Made by a program: the position numbers and the translations under genes
NCBI GenBank assembly: GCA_002704665.1
Contig: PAHB01000075.1
Span: forward strand, 1 to 38,949
Source of the DNA: Pseudomonadota bacterium
Lineage (GTDB): Bacteria > Pseudomonadota > Gammaproteobacteria > Burkholderiales > Eutrophovitaceae
DNA: 38,949 nucleotides
Reading direction: 5' to 3'
Part shown: positions 22,756-31,783 of the stretch, piece after piece
Layout: each line of letters opens with the position of its first letter
How positions within the stretch are numbered: position 1 is the first letter of the stretch
Notes under the pieces: model-generated
Database searches by the model: none
Told to the model about the DNA's origin: nothing
What the model saw: only the letters and a program-made list of their open reading frames with translations

Positions 22756-23514
22756 ATGCGGTTAAAAAATAAAATAGCGATCGTTACAGGAGGTGCATCG
22801 GGCTTTGGGGAAGGAATCGCAATACGGTTCGCCAAGGAGGGATGTAAGGTTGTTATTAACGATATTAACAAATCTGGCGGTGAGGCAGTAGCGAAAAATG
22901 TAAGATCAAATGGAGGGGAAGCTATCTTTGTCGAAGGGGATATCTCGACAAATGACGGGTGGAAGGTTTTAGTTTCGAGAACCCTAGAAGAATATCAGTC
23001 TTTTAATATCGTGGTAAACAATGCTGGATTTACGCATAAAAATCAGTCGATGTTTACGGTTCCAGAGGAGGACTTTGACCGAATATATTCTGTTAATGTT
23101 AAAAGCCTTTATTGGAGTGTAAAAAATGTGACCCCAGTATTAGAAAATTCTGATGGGGCCGTTATGATCACGGTAGCATCTGTCGCGGGTATCAGGCCTC
23201 GTCCGGGTCTTACATGGTATAATGGTAGTAAAGCGGCAGCCATTATCACTAGCCGATCGATGGCTGTAGAGCTAGCACCTAAAAAAATTAGGGTAAATGT
23301 TATAAATCCTGTAATGGGCGAGACGGCGATGTTGGAGGATTTTATGGGAATGGAAGATACTCCTGAAAATAGAGAGAAGTTTTTGAGCACTATCCCCTTA
23401 GGTAGATTAGCGCGCGCTAGCGACGTAGCTAATGCTGCTCTTTATCTCGCATCAGATGAAGCTGAACTAATCACAGGAGCATGTATTGAAGTTGACGGAG
23501 GTCGAACCATCTAG
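22756..23514 (+). CDS. SDR family oxidoreductase (second copy)
   Basis: A 252-aa classical SDR: cofactor motif VTGGASGFGEGIA near the N-terminus, NNAG, the catalytic Ser in VASVAG, Tyr and Lys in WYNGSKAAA, and the C-terminal T-G-A-C-I-E-V-D-G-G. The ATG at 22756 is preferred because GGGAG lies nine bases upstream and the Rossmann strand begins at residue 6; an upstream in-frame TTG at 22717 would add 13 atypical residues. Downstream of xdhC, possibly co-transcribed. It may oxidise an alcohol to the aldehyde taken by the Mo enzyme (inference). Confidence 0.88.
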   Translation: MRLKNKIAIVTGGASGFGEGIAIRFAKEGCKVVINDINKSGGEAVAKNVRSNGGEAIFVEGDISTNDGWKVLVSRTLEEYQSFNIVVNNAGFTHKNQSMFTVPEEDFDRIYSVNVKSLYWSVKNVTPVLENSDGAVMITVASVAGIRPRPGLTWYNGSKAAAIITSRSMAVELAPKKIRVNVINPVMGETAMLEDFMGMEDTPENREKFLSTIPLGRLARASDVANAALYLASDEAELITGACIEVDGGRTI

Positions 23515-23516
23515 AA

Positions 23517-23535
23517 AAAAACCGATGGGGTTTAT
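23517..23535 (-). terminator. Weak terminator after the glutaryl-CoA dehydrogenase gene
   Basis: On the minus strand AAACC-CCATC-GGTTT is followed by further T residues, seven bases after the stop at 23542. The stem is only five bases, so this is a tentative end of the long minus-strand transcript. Confidence 0.35.
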
Positions 23536-23541
23536 TCTCCG

Positions 23542-24726
23542 TCAAGAGAATGCCTGTATTCCGGTTTGCGACCTACCTAAAATAAGGGCATGGATATCGT
23601 GAGTTCCCTCGTAGGTATTTACTGCCTCTAGATTAAGGACGTGTCGAATGACATGATATTCGTCTGATATCCCGTTTCCTCCATGCATATCTCGCGATAC
23701 CCGCGCGATGTCTAATGCTTTTCCACAACTGTTCCGCTTCACTAGAGAGATCATTTCTGGCGTAGCCTGGCCTTTGTCCATTAATCTTCCTACCCTAAGA
23801 ACAGATTGTAGTCCAAGTGAAATTTCAGTTTGAAAATTAGCTAGTTTAAATTGAATTAATTGGTTCGAAGCAAGAGGTTTTCCAAACGCTTTTCTCTCCA
23901 TAGTGTAGTTACGAGCCGCAATCCAGCAAAATTCAGCTGCACCGAGTGCGCCCCATGATATACCGTATCTAGCTTTATTGAGGCATCCGAAGGGTCCTTT
24001 TAGGCCGCTAACTTTTGGCAAAAGACCAGCGTCAGGGACAAAAACATTGTCCATGACAATCTCTCCCGTTACAGAAGTTCGGAGACTGAATTTTCCTTCT
24101 ATTTTTGGTGTGGTCAAGCCCTTCATCTCCCGCTCTAAGACAAATCCCTTTATCTTATTGTCGAGTTTGGCCCAAACTATGAAGATATCAGCAATGGGTG
24201 AATTGGTTATCCACATTTTTGAACCATTTAATAAATATCCATCATTTACTTTCTTTGCCGTTGTGAGCATCCCACCCGCATCCGACCCGAAATCTGGTTC
24301 CGTGAGCCCAAACGCACCAATGTGTTCGCCAGATGCTAGTTTAGGCAGATATTTTTGTTTTTGTTCTTCCGAACCGTAAGTGTAAATGGGGTACATCACG
24401 AGACTCGACTGCACACTCATCATTGATCTGTAGCCTGAATCAACCCGTTCAATCTCCCTGGCAATTAAACCATAAGAAACATGATTTACTCCCGCGCAAT
24501 CATAGCCTTTTAAGGTTGATCCAAGAAAGCCGAGTTCGCCAAACGATCTAAAAATATCTCTGTTAAAAAGTTCGTTCGCGTGCGCTTCTCTTACGTTGGG
24601 TAGAAGTTCATTTTGACAGAATTCACGAGCTGAATTTGCAACTAAGCGTTCTTCTTCAGTCAATTGGTCGCATAGTAAAAGGGCATCGTCCCATTGAAAA
24701 ACTTTTTGTTTGAAGGGTGCGTTCAT
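23542..24726 (-). CDS. gcdH: Glutaryl-CoA dehydrogenase
   Basis: A 394-aa FAD enzyme that oxidises and decarboxylates glutaryl-CoA to crotonyl-CoA in lysine, tryptophan and aromatic breakdown. Seen: the FAD block GAFGLTEPDFGSDAGG, KMWITNSPIADIF, the arginine helix with ARYGISWGALGAAEF, DMHGGNGISDEYHV, and the catalytic Glu373 in TYEGTHDIHALILGR, the GcdH-specific version of the motif. AGGAG before the ATG is formed partly by the stop of the preceding hydratase gene, so translation is coupled. Last gene of the minus-strand block. Confidence 0.92.
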   Translation of the reverse strand: MNAPFKQKVFQWDDALLLCDQLTEEERLVANSAREFCQNELLPNVREAHANELFNRDIFRSFGELGFLGSTLKGYDCAGVNHVSYGLIAREIERVDSGYRSMMSVQSSLVMYPIYTYGSEEQKQKYLPKLASGEHIGAFGLTEPDFGSDAGGMLTTAKKVNDGYLLNGSKMWITNSPIADIFIVWAKLDNKIKGFVLEREMKGLTTPKIEGKFSLRTSVTGEIVMDNVFVPDAGLLPKVSGLKGPFGCLNKARYGISWGALGAAEFCWIAARNYTMERKAFGKPLASNQLIQFKLANFQTEISLGLQSVLRVGRLMDKGQATPEMISLVKRNSCGKALDIARVSRDMHGGNGISDEYHVIRHVLNLEAVNTYEGTHDIHALILGRSQTGIQAFS

Positions 24727-24734
24727 AATGGCTC

Positions 24735-25538
24735 CTAATAATCCGTAAATTTTGTAGTTACTTTCCCATAAACTCCAAAATCACCTGTTAATTCAGTAGT
24801 ATCGATCAGTTGGATTGGAGTGATGCATGTTCCGGTTGTCACAATGTCATTCTTCCTGAGAAAATTGTCATGCGCTATTAATTCGTTTGCGATCCAGGTT
24901 AATGCTAGTAGTGGATCACCTAGAACATTTGATCCGATTCCTTTTGTAGGTGTTAGTTCATTATTTTGATAAGCCAAAACCTCGTGATTTACAAGATCCA
25001 ACTCCTCACCGTTTGTCTCAATCGGTTCTCCTAATATAAGAAATCCTGCGCACGCATTATCAGCGATAATTTGTTCCTGACCTTCGTTCAGAAAATGGTT
25101 AAACCTAGAATCGGGAATTTCCATCGTGGGTATTAAAGTATTGATCATTTGGCTAATTTCATTTTTCTTATATTTACTATCTTTAGGAGGTATATCTGTA
25201 GAAAGCTGAAATGCAAATTCTAATTCCGCCACTTTCAAAAGATTGGTTTTTAGATTAATCTCAGCTCCATTTTTTTTTATCTTTGACTTTAAAAGAGCGC
25301 CTGCTAATGGCCCATCTACGCCAATATGTTTTTGCCCTGACTTGCTCGTGGCTGCTATTTTCCATCCGACCTGATGGTCTCCAGACTTTTGGACTACCTG
25401 TCTTTGGACTAAGTAAGCATCCTCTTTCGATTTGGGTTTTAGGTTTTTCGGAAGCTCATCCATTTTTTTTCCTGCGTTCCAACAATCCCAGATCTTTTTT
25501 GCAGCAACATCTAAATTTTCATTCGACATTTCAAACAT
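24735..25538 (-). CDS. 2-keto-4-pentenoate hydratase-like protein (MhpD/HpaH family)
   Basis: A 267-aa protein of the fumarylacetoacetase-like C-terminal superfamily, hydratase/decarboxylase branch, which adds water to 2-hydroxy-dienoates to give 4-hydroxy-2-oxo acids. Seen: the N-terminal helix with DAYLVQRQVV, VGWKIAATS, the metal-site Glu pair in AELEFAF, the P-T-M-E-I-P-D-S-R-F acidic site, and V-T-T-G-T at the C-terminal. The start at 25538 has no good ribosome binding site; ATG 25529 is an alternative. It is 9 bases after the hydroxyacid dehydrogenase gene. Such a hydratase would supply the substrate of an HpaI-type aldolase. Confidence 0.85.
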   Translation of the reverse strand: MFEMSNENLDVAAKKIWDCWNAGKKMDELPKNLKPKSKEDAYLVQRQVVQKSGDHQVGWKIAATSKSGQKHIGVDGPLAGALLKSKIKKNGAEINLKTNLLKVAELEFAFQLSTDIPPKDSKYKKNEISQMINTLIPTMEIPDSRFNHFLNEGQEQIIADNACAGFLILGEPIETNGEELDLVNHEVLAYQNNELTPTKGIGSNVLGDPLLALTWIANELIAHDNFLRKNDIVTTGTCITPIQLIDTTELTGDFGVYGKVTTKFTDY

Positions 25539-25547
25539 AGATCTATA

Positions 25548-26531
25548 TCAACTCCCAATTGGTTCCCGTACAACATTTTTTGGAATAATGTTAAAACTAA
25601 TACTATCCAAATTGTGGGCTATTGCCTCACACCTTCGCTCGATCAGTCTCTCAGTCCATGCAGAAGAGTGAGGTGTCATCATAACATTATCCAAAAGACG
25701 AAAGTTAAAATCTGACGGTGCCTGCTTATCATTCCTTGATAGAGGGTATTTATACCATGTGTCAATAATGGCACCACCTATTATTTTTTCCTTGCAAGCC
25801 TGGTACAAGTCTTCCTCATCGATTAGCTCACCTCGAGCGATATTTATTATTACTCCGTTCTGCCCTATACATCTTAACTGCTCCAATTTAATAATTTTTT
25901 CCGTTGTTTTGTCCAGCGGAGTAGATAAAAGCACAAAATCGGATTCATCTAATAGAGAATCTAATTTTGTCATTGGCATAATATCATCATTGATTTCCTT
26001 TGCCTTTTTTGCAGTCCTGCTACATGAAATTATTTTCATACCGAAAGCTTTAGCACGAACTGCCACCTCCCTGCCAATTCTTCCATAACCGACTATACCC
26101 AGGGTTTGTCCGTATAGCTCCTTATGTGGCGGACCAAACAAATATGATCCATACCAGTCTCCATTTCTTAGCGCATTATCATGTTTATCTATATCAGTTA
26201 CCCACATTAGCATTGCAGCTAAAACATACTCGGAAATACTAATTTCATGTTCGTAAACATTACACACATAGGAATCCGGAGGTACCGAAAACAAATCTAC
26301 ACCGTTTGTGCCAGCTCCTTGGAGCTGCAGTAACTTTAGACGCGGTGCTGGAGGAAAACTTTCAGACCATGTCATCGATATAACAGCATCCGCGATTTTT
26401 AGTGCTTTTTTTAGCTCAAAATTATCATCAAAATCTACTGGTATTATCTTCCATTGGCTTTGCAGGTATTGAGGAATATATTTGTACCGTCCATTATCCT
26501 CATTTTTTTTTACTACTAAATTTTTCTCCAA
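25548..26531 (-). CDS. D-isomer-specific 2-hydroxyacid dehydrogenase
   Basis: A 327-aa NAD(P) enzyme that interconverts a D-2-hydroxy acid and its 2-oxo acid. Seen: the nucleotide motif GIVGYGRIG, the catalytic Arg in NIARGELIDE, the downstream Glu (D-E-E-D region to I-I-D-T-W) and the catalytic His in TPHSSAWT. Length is normal. It begins only 14 bases after gspC and is followed by two more catabolic genes with gaps of 9 and 8 bases, so the T2SS transcript appears to run into it. The N-terminal half is less conserved than the core, and the substrate is unknown. Confidence 0.88.
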   Translation of the reverse strand: MEKNLVVKKNEDNGRYKYIPQYLQSQWKIIPVDFDDNFELKKALKIADAVISMTWSESFPPAPRLKLLQLQGAGTNGVDLFSVPPDSYVCNVYEHEISISEYVLAAMLMWVTDIDKHDNALRNGDWYGSYLFGPPHKELYGQTLGIVGYGRIGREVAVRAKAFGMKIISCSRTAKKAKEINDDIMPMTKLDSLLDESDFVLLSTPLDKTTEKIIKLEQLRCIGQNGVIINIARGELIDEEDLYQACKEKIIGGAIIDTWYKYPLSRNDKQAPSDFNFRLLDNVMMTPHSSAWTERLIERRCEAIAHNLDSISFNIIPKNVVREPIGS

Positions 26532-26545
26532 TTGTGAATATATCC

Positions 26546-26953
26546 TTATTTATCGACTAGCTCATCTATATTTGTAATTACGATTTGCTTTGTTATTCCA
26601 TTCTCATCAATTACTACATGATCAGTGCCAATGATTGATATTTTCATACCAGCCCTGATGGTTTCATTTACTCGATAGTATTCTACTGGTTTTTTATTAA
26701 TCGAGATTACCGCTACACTTTCTTTTTTATTTGACGCTTGAATTAACCCTTTAAGCTCGATATCTTCAACAATTTCATCCGTTTTAAATTTCGAGTCGAA
26801 AATATATTTAAGAGCCATTGGTACTTCAATATCTACACTATAGTTTTGTTTGTGAAATGCTGGAATGCTGGTGGGTGCGGCAATTTGGGATATCCAATAG
26901 CCGATAGAAAAAAAAATTAATAAAAGTAGACAGCTTGAAATTATTTTATTCAT
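26546..26953 (-). CDS. gspC: Type II secretion protein GspC, short form (HR domain only)
   Basis: A 135-aa inner-membrane protein that should connect the secretin to the inner-membrane platform. Seen: one N-terminal membrane segment (about residues 5-24), a short linker, then the homology-region pattern with L-K-G-L-I-Q-A, V-A-V-I-S-I-N, Y-R-V-N-E-T-I and V-V-I-D-E-N-G, which binds the GspD N0 domain in known systems. Family members are usually about 270-300 aa with a C-terminal PDZ or coiled-coil domain; here the protein ends after the HR domain. Last gsp gene, placed after a 101-base AT-rich gap behind gspF. Confidence 0.78.
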   Translation of the reverse strand: MNKIISSCLLLLIFFSIGYWISQIAAPTSIPAFHKQNYSVDIEVPMALKYIFDSKFKTDEIVEDIELKGLIQASNKKESVAVISINKKPVEYYRVNETIRAGMKISIIGTDHVVIDENGITKQIVITNIDELVDK

Positions 26954-27054
26954 AAAAATCTATTAATATATATTTTTTCTATATTTATATTATTATAACA
27001 ATTTTTTCTGACAGCCAATCATTAATTATTTTAAGACAAAATCGGTTTGATTTA

Positions 27055-28275
27055 TTATTGAATTAATTGGTTTATCTCAATAATAGGCATCAATACGGCT
27101 AAGACAATAACTAACACGAACCCTCCCATACATAAAATCAAGGCAGGTTCTAAAAGATTAGCGATAAACAGTGTTCTTCGCTCTAGTTCATCTTCCTGAG
27201 ATTTAGAAGCACGAGTAAGCATATCGGATAAAGAGCCGGTGATTTCCCCCGCTCGCGTCATGTGTATTAGTATTGGTGGAAAATTGCGATGCAAAGAAAG
27301 AGCTCTTGAGAGGCTCATTCCTTCCCTAACGTTTTCTATCACGATATCAATCTCTAGTTTCATTACGCTATTGGAAAGAGTGTTTTTACTGCTTTTAAGA
27401 GCTTCTAAAATTGGGACTCCAGCAGCCGAAGAAATTGCGAGGGTACTAGTGAATCTAACAGAATTTAAAGTCCTTTCGAATTTCCCGTAACCCGGAAAAT
27501 TTAATAAGAAATTATGCCACTTAATTTTTATATTTTTATTACGCAAACTAAACCGGAAGATCATGAAAAGAAGAATAAAAAAAATGAAGAACAAAAGGCC
27601 CCAATCTAAGATTAAAGTTGAGACAGTTAGCATTACCTGTGTGAGTATTGGTAGATCTTGCTGGGTCTGTACGAAAACCGAAACTACTTGAGGAACAACA
27701 TAGGTTAATAAAAAAATGACTACTAATAATGCTACGACTGTTACTATTGCGGGGTAAGTAAAAGCAAGTCGTACTTTGTTAATTAATGAGTGCCTTCGTT
27801 CTAAATATGTGGCTAACTGTGCTAGCACAGTAGATAAACGTCCAATTTGTTCTCCAGATCTTACAAGACCTCTAAACGTTTCTGAAAAATCTATAGGATA
27901 TAATGAAAGTGCTTGAGAAAAAGCCATTCCTGAGTTAACCTCAGCTCGAATCGATGTTAGTAATTCTCTTGTATAGTTACGCTCGGCCTGCTCAATTAAA
28001 GCTGATAGCGCTTTTTCCAGCGGCAGTGATGCTTCCAAGAGAGATGCTAGTTGTCTGGTAAATAGTACTAATTCATTGAATGATAATTTTTGGGTGAAGA
28101 GAGTTTTTGTTGAGTACGATTGTTTGCCGGATTCCGAGTGAATTTCCTCAATATCGAGTATGGTCATATTTTTCGATCGGAGTTCGTTTTTTGCTGATCG
28201 AAGGCTATCAGAGGTAAGTGATCCGATTTCCTGCGTTCCCTCGCCGGATACAACCCTGTATCTATATGCTGGCAT
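27055..28275 (-). CDS. gspF: Type II secretion inner-membrane protein GspF
   Basis: A 406-aa polytopic platform protein that couples the GspE ATPase to pseudopilus growth. Seen: the N-terminal M-P-A-Y-R-Y opening, two T2SSF cytoplasmic domains (about residues 70-195 and 275-397) with the paired L-L-x-A-x-L-P-L-x-x-A-L and S-A-A-G-V-P-I-L-E-A-L motifs, and three hydrophobic segments (about 170-195, 220-245 and 375-400). Normal length. It lies 7 bases after gspE in the operon. Confidence 0.95.
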   Translation of the reverse strand: MPAYRYRVVSGEGTQEIGSLTSDSLRSAKNELRSKNMTILDIEEIHSESGKQSYSTKTLFTQKLSFNELVLFTRQLASLLEASLPLEKALSALIEQAERNYTRELLTSIRAEVNSGMAFSQALSLYPIDFSETFRGLVRSGEQIGRLSTVLAQLATYLERRHSLINKVRLAFTYPAIVTVVALLVVIFLLTYVVPQVVSVFVQTQQDLPILTQVMLTVSTLILDWGLLFFIFFILLFMIFRFSLRNKNIKIKWHNFLLNFPGYGKFERTLNSVRFTSTLAISSAAGVPILEALKSSKNTLSNSVMKLEIDIVIENVREGMSLSRALSLHRNFPPILIHMTRAGEITGSLSDMLTRASKSQEDELERRTLFIANLLEPALILCMGGFVLVIVLAVLMPIIEINQLIQ

Positions 28276-28282
28276 TGGCGTA

Positions 28283-29710
28283 CTACTCTTTCGTTACCCT
28301 AATTATTTCTGATTCGGTTGTAATCCCGGTTTCAAGCCATCGCTCACCGTCTTCTCGCATATTCTTCATTCCGCCTTTACGAGCCATAAGCCTGATTTCT
28401 GATTCTGGAGCATTAGTATGGATAAGTTCTCTTAATTGTTCGTCTAGTACTAGCGTTTCATAGATTCCTATTCTTCCATCATATCCGGTTTTATTACAAG
28501 CACTGCATCCGGTTGCCTGCCACTCGGATTCAACTTTTTGTCGACATTTGATACACAATTTTCTGACCAAACGTTGACCTATAATCCCCATCAGAGAAGA
28601 TGAAAGTAAAAAAGGTTCTATACCCATATCAAGAAGTCTTGTAATTGCAGCTACTGAATCGTTAGTGTGTAGCGTAGCTAGCACTAAATGACCAGTAAGT
28701 GAAGCTTGTACCGCAATCTGCGCTGTCTCTAAATCTCTTATTTCGCCTATCATTAGCACGTCTGGATCTTGCCTTAGAATAGCCCTAAGGGCCTTTCCGA
28801 AGTTTAGTCCAATTAGCGGATTAACCTGAGTCTGTCCGACTCCCGATAATTCATACTCTATGGGATCTTCTACCGTTAAAATATTACGTGCTGTTTCATT
28901 CAACTTTGTAAGAGACGCGTATAAGGTGGTCGTCTTACCTGATCCAGTAGGCCCTGTTACTAAAATGATGCCATTGGGTTGCGACAAAAGAGAATTCACT
29001 GCTTTTAAGCTATCAGAACTCATCCCCAGTTCTTTTAAATCTTTTCTGCCTTCTTCTTTATCTAAAAGTCTTAGAACAGCGCGTTCACCATAACCTGTTG
29101 GAAGGGTAGATACCCTAACATCGACAGGTTTTCCACCGATTCTTATTGTTATTCGACCATCTTGTGGAAGTCTTTTTTCGGCAATATCTAACTGCGACAT
29201 AATTTTAATCCTTGAAACTAACGAGCTATGGATAGCTTTCTTAGGTCTCGCAATTTCTCTTAACTGTCCATCCACCCTGAATCTAACGATAGATATCGTC
29301 TCGAACGGTTCAATGTGAATATCAGACGATCCTTCTCGAAGAGCTTGTGTTAACAACGCATTAATCATTCGGATTACCGGAGCGTCATCTGCAGATTCTA
29401 GTAAATCCTCTATCTCTGGCATATCCTCTAATAATCGCGCTAAATCAACGTCTGATTCAAATTCATCTAAAACTTGAGCCGCATCAGTTGTAATATTTTG
29501 ATAAGATTTTTTTATCGCAGTATCTATTTGGTTTTTGCTGGCAATTGTAAGCTCGATACAACCATATTTCCTATTTACCTCGCTGATTGCAAATGCTGGG
29601 GTTTCCCCGCAAGACCAAACCTGAACGTGATCACTGGCTCTAGCGATGATTGAAAATTTTCGGGCGAAACTAAACGGTAATAATCTCGCGTCATTTGGTA
29701 ATTCCAGCAT
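28283..29710 (-). CDS. gspE: Type II secretion ATPase GspE
   Basis: A 475-aa cytoplasmic AAA-type ATPase that powers pseudopilus assembly. Seen: the N1E-like start L-P-F-S-F-A-R, the Asp box region EPIEYELS, Walker A GPTGSGKTTT (about 253-262), Walker B LMIGEIRD, the His box ATLHTNDS, and the GspE zinc finger C-x2-C-x(14)-C-x2-C near the C-terminus. The ATG at 29710 is preferred: it lies 16 bases behind the gspD stop and gives the usual N-terminus; a longer reading to 29770 would overlap gspD by 44 bases, and GTG at 29719 is also possible. Confidence 0.95.
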   Translation of the reverse strand: MLELPNDARLLPFSFARKFSIIARASDHVQVWSCGETPAFAISEVNRKYGCIELTIASKNQIDTAIKKSYQNITTDAAQVLDEFESDVDLARLLEDMPEIEDLLESADDAPVIRMINALLTQALREGSSDIHIEPFETISIVRFRVDGQLREIARPKKAIHSSLVSRIKIMSQLDIAEKRLPQDGRITIRIGGKPVDVRVSTLPTGYGERAVLRLLDKEEGRKDLKELGMSSDSLKAVNSLLSQPNGIILVTGPTGSGKTTTLYASLTKLNETARNILTVEDPIEYELSGVGQTQVNPLIGLNFGKALRAILRQDPDVLMIGEIRDLETAQIAVQASLTGHLVLATLHTNDSVAAITRLLDMGIEPFLLSSSLMGIIGQRLVRKLCIKCRQKVESEWQATGCSACNKTGYDGRIGIYETLVLDEQLRELIHTNAPESEIRLMARKGGMKNMREDGERWLETGITTESEIIRVTKE

Positions 29711-29726
29711 GTCAGTCACGCCTGGC

Positions 29727-31781
29727 CTATTCTTCTTCCATGTTATCCGATGCTTCATCTCCTGCAGCATTCTGTTTGATAGGTTTGAATCGCTTGCGGG
29801 TGAAGTTAATGGTATTTGGTAGAGAATTCATTAGCGTGTCATTGTCGTCACCAGGTAGTTGGGGGAGTATTGGATATTCTTCAAATGACACATCTGGGTT
29901 AGTGGCGCCTATGTAGTCATAGCGATCAGCGGTGAGAGCCGAGCTTTCAATTGCGGTTCTCAATACGGTGGGTCGAATAAATACCATTAGGTTTGTTTTT
30001 GCTCGTGCTTTTGATTGAAACTGAAATAATCTTCCAAAAATAGGCAAATCTCCCAAAAGAGGTATTTTTTGTACTGTATCACTTATGGTGTCCTCAATTA
30101 AACCACCGAGGACGATAATATCCCCATCGTTCACTAGTACATGTGTTTCTAGAGACCTTTTATTGGTTATAAGCCCTGAGGTGGTTGTTTCTTGAATACT
30201 TGATGTTTCCTGATAAATAGCCATCTTAACAGTGCCACCCTCTGAAATTTGAGGTCGTATTTGCAAAGAGAGTCCTACATCTTTTCTCTCTATCGTTTGA
30301 AAGGGGTTGACGCCTGCGCTGGAGTTGGTAGCTGAAAATTGTCCGGTGATAAATGGTACATTTTTTCCGACCATGATTTTAGCTTCTTCATTATCAAGCG
30401 TAATTAAATTCGGCATTGATAAAATATTTGCTTTTGCAACATTTTCTAGTGCTGCTGCTAGACCAGTTAAACCTGAAACATCAGTGCTTTCGGAAAGATT
30501 TAATATGGCAGAGCCAGCAGAGTTTATAAGATTATCGGAAACACCGGCGAGTAGACCAATTCTTACATCGCTAGTGCTAGTTCCAGAAACACCCGCCCAT
30601 TGTATTCCGAACGCCTCTGCCTTATCCGCACTTACCTCAACGATTAGCGATTCAACATAAACTTGAGCTCGCCTAGAGTCTAACTGATCAATAATCATTC
30701 GAAGACTTCTATAAGTATCTTCATTTGCCGCAATTATAAGTGTATTAGTGGTAGGGTCAGCCTGAATAAATCCTCCTGCTCCAGAATCTATAGCTTGTGG
30801 TGAACTGTTGGCAGCGGAGCTTGTATAAGTAGCATTGTTATTATTAGAATCAGGGAGAACGGTTCGGGTTGCAACTGATCTTAACACTTGAGCTAGCTGG
30901 ACAGAGTCGGCGTTTTTTAAATGCACCAAATGCACGTTGCTACTCGTATTAAGCGGTTGGTCCAGCTTGTTGATTAAAGACTCAGCTAATAGTATTCGTT
31001 TTTTCGAGGAGGACTTTAGTATTATAGAATTTGTACGTCTATCAGCCATGAAAAGAACTCGGTCAACAGATTTGGCATTCGGGTTACCATTTGATTCATT
31101 TAGTATTCTGTCTGCAATTGTTACCAATTCGCTGGCAACTGCATTTTTGATAGCTACTACTTGTATGTTTTCTTGGTTTTTTGGGGTATCAAGAAGTGTG
31201 ATGATTCTTTGAAGTCGAGATTGGTTTTCCTCATAATCTGTAATAACTAAACTGTTATTAGAATCACTTGCGGTGATCACGTTGTTGGGTGTTACCAAAG
31301 GCTTCAAAACGGGGATCAGGCTACTGGCAATTTCATTTTCAAGACGATATATCTTGGTAGTAATTTGACCAGTTATTTCTGAGGTGACAGTATCAACTGA
31401 AGAGTGTCTTTTACCATCAGCCTCTGGGATTACCATTACATAGCCTTCAGCTTGCATTAACGCGAATCCCCTTAATTTTAAAGATAGTGCTAAGAGAGAG
31501 TAAGCTTCTTTTTTTGTCACCGGAGTTTCAGATACTAAGTTAATTTTGCCTTTTACTCGTGGATCAAATATAAACGTTTTCCCCGTAAATTTTCCTATCG
31601 CTCTCACAACTACTTTTAAGTTAGTATCAACAAAATTAAGATTTGCTTTATTTTCAGGAAGCTCTTCCGCAGAACATGGCAATGCCATTACCAGACAGAT
31701 AATAATAAACGGAATGAGTCCTATGGAAGCATATCCTTTTACTGACTTTTTTAGAATAATATTTTCTACGATAATTGACAT
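29727..31781 (-). CDS. gspD: Type II secretion outer-membrane secretin GspD
   Basis: A 684-aa secretin that forms the outer-membrane channel. Seen: a Sec signal peptide (about residues 1-38, ending P-C-S-A; the Cys is not in a proper lipobox), the N0 domain starting NLNFVDTNLKVVV, N1-N3 repeats with T-N-T-L-I-I-A-A and R-R-A-Q-V-Y-V-E-S-L-I-V-E-V, and the secretin core with VPFITGQ, V-G-L-S-L-Q-I-R-P, and VQKIPLLGDLPIFG. A Ser/Thr-rich low-complexity insert lies before N3. The C-terminus is charged and has no obvious pilotin-binding S-domain. It starts two bases after gspN. Confidence 0.95.
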   Translation of the reverse strand: MSIIVENIILKKSVKGYASIGLIPFIIICLVMALPCSAEELPENKANLNFVDTNLKVVVRAIGKFTGKTFIFDPRVKGKINLVSETPVTKKEAYSLLALSLKLRGFALMQAEGYVMVIPEADGKRHSSVDTVTSEITGQITTKIYRLENEIASSLIPVLKPLVTPNNVITASDSNNSLVITDYEENQSRLQRIITLLDTPKNQENIQVVAIKNAVASELVTIADRILNESNGNPNAKSVDRVLFMADRRTNSIILKSSSKKRILLAESLINKLDQPLNTSSNVHLVHLKNADSVQLAQVLRSVATRTVLPDSNNNNATYTSSAANSSPQAIDSGAGGFIQADPTTNTLIIAANEDTYRSLRMIIDQLDSRRAQVYVESLIVEVSADKAEAFGIQWAGVSGTSTSDVRIGLLAGVSDNLINSAGSAILNLSESTDVSGLTGLAAALENVAKANILSMPNLITLDNEEAKIMVGKNVPFITGQFSATNSSAGVNPFQTIERKDVGLSLQIRPQISEGGTVKMAIYQETSSIQETTTSGLITNKRSLETHVLVNDGDIIVLGGLIEDTISDTVQKIPLLGDLPIFGRLFQFQSKARAKTNLMVFIRPTVLRTAIESSALTADRYDYIGATNPDVSFEEYPILPQLPGDDNDTLMNSLPNTINFTRKRFKPIKQNAAGDEASDNMEEE

Positions 31782-31783
31782 AA

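Noticed and set aside
26954..27054. Hidden small gene between gspF and gspC
   Set aside because: The 101 bases are almost pure A/T with many stops in all frames; nothing coding is visible.
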